Shown: piece after piece, positions 19,961-20,526 of the stretch | Layout of the letters: every line of letters begins with the position of its first letter | How positions within the stretch are numbered: the stretch's first letter is position 1 | Assembly (NCBI RefSeq): GCF_022376445.1 | Contig: NW_025955565.1 | Location: forward strand, 1-20,526 | Source: Fomitopsis serialis | Taxonomy: Eukaryota > Basidiomycota > Agaricomycetes > Polyporales > Fomitopsidaceae | Length of the DNA stretch: 20,526 nt | Direction: 5' to 3' | Program-made: the position numbers and the translations under genes | The notes under the pieces: generated by a model | Databases searched by the model: none | What the model was told of the DNA's origin: nothing | What the model saw: only the letters and a program-made list of their open reading frames with translations

Positions 19961-20526
19961 ATGGACTACGACCGGCGATCTGCAGTCTCCTCCTTCTACG
20001 GCGCGCGCAAGTCGACCGACGTGCTTGATGCATCCACCTCGTCGCCCTCGCTCGACCCGACCCGCCGCCCACGCGCCGACTCCGCCGCGGCGTCCTCGTT
20101 CTACAACCCGAATCGCATGTCGAGGGCGGGGACCGACTACATGGGTGGGACGCCGAATGCGGGGTACAACAGGTCGTCGTTTTTCGTTGCGGGGAGGGAG
20201 GAGCCGCTGAAGGGCGGGACGGACGAGGCGCAGAGCATGCTGTCGAAGCCAGCAGACGACGCGTTTAACATCTACGCGGACTTCAACAACGCAGGTCCGA
20301 GGTATTCGACGGCCTTTGGACAGGACACTGGGTGAGCTTGTGCGATTGAAGAGACGGCGGCCGGGCTGATGGAGACTCTGCCGCAGCTATCGCCAAGTGC
20401 CTTCGCCGGTGCCGCACGCTTCCGTGGTGGAGGACGAGCCATTCACGCCGAAAGACGTCGAGCAGTGACAGTCCCGGCCCTTGGTCCCGAATGGAAGAAG
20501 TCCGAGATGCGGACATGCGGTCGTCG
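19961..20526 (+). CDS. KRE6: KRE6/SKN1-type beta-1,6-glucan synthesis protein, N-terminal part (runs off right edge)
   Basis: Exon 1 is 19961-20331 and exon 2 starts at 20387, after a 55-nt intron (donor GTGAGC, acceptor CCGCAG). Only the cytosolic N-terminal region is inside the window. It starts MDYDRRSAVSSFYGARKS, is rich in Ser, Arg and Asn, and contains AFNIYADFNNAGPRYSTAFG followed by TVPALGPEWKKSEM. I associate these with basidiomycete Kre6/Skn1 glycoside hydrolase family 16 membrane proteins. The membrane helix and catalytic domain lie to the right of the window, so the call rests on N-terminal resemblance. The frame meets a TGA at 20466-20468 just before the conserved TVPALGPEWKK segment. 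One extra G at 20465 would join them. Another base seems missing near 20511. As sequenced, the gene would be cut short. Confidence 0.7.

Noticed and set aside
1..20526. CRISPR arrays, prokaryotic operons, ribosome binding sites and rRNA.
   Set aside because: The window is plainly intron-rich eukaryotic nuclear DNA, and no regularly spaced repeats or rRNA-like segments were seen.

Overview
This is nuclear DNA of a filamentous fungus, very probably a mushroom-forming basidiomycete (Agaricomycetes). The genes are split by many short introns of about 50-90 bases with GTRNGT-type donors and YAG acceptors. The spacing is compact and the DNA is GC-rich. Several proteins (the Ser/Pro-rich WD40 protein, TVP38, the N-terminus of a KRE6-type protein) look like their basidiomycete versions. 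Exon-intron structures below were worked out by hand from reading frame, splice signals and family conservation.

Layout, left to right. 1-2796 (-): 5' part of a large WD40-repeat protein gene whose 3' end lies beyond the left edge. 3028-3842: an 815-bp non-autonomous DNA transposon with inverted ends starting CACCGGGGGC, a TCT target duplication and a dense array of ATGTTC/GAACAT motifs, best described as CACTA/EnSpm-like. 5042-6293 (+): a single-pass membrane protein with a Pro/Ser-rich tail. 6636-8657 (+): ALG11, a GT4 alpha-1,2-mannosyltransferase of lipid-linked oligosaccharide synthesis, nine exons. 8917-10616 (-): an FMN-dependent alpha-hydroxy acid dehydrogenase resembling lactate 2-monooxygenase, seven exons. 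11731-12895 (-): a CCDC25 orthologue with a 10-nt microexon. 12905-13177 (-): a small doubtful ORF ending 9 nt before the CCDC25 start. 13492-16437 (-): a TVP38/VTT-domain Golgi membrane protein with an unusually long 676-nt first intron. 17241-17883 (-): a second single-pass membrane protein with a Pro-rich tail and a TATA box. 19961-20526 (+): the 5' end of a KRE6/SKN1-type beta-1,6-glucan synthesis gene that runs off the right edge.

There is no operon or obvious biosynthetic cluster. ALG11 (ER), TVP38 (Golgi) and KRE6 (secretory pathway and wall) all belong to glycan or secretory biology, but this is probably coincidence. The most unusual items are the transposon with its motif lattice, the 10-nt microexon, and a recurring pattern of single-base frame breaks in three genes. 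Most of these breaks could be mended by one extra base in a short run, which points to assembly error rather than gene decay.
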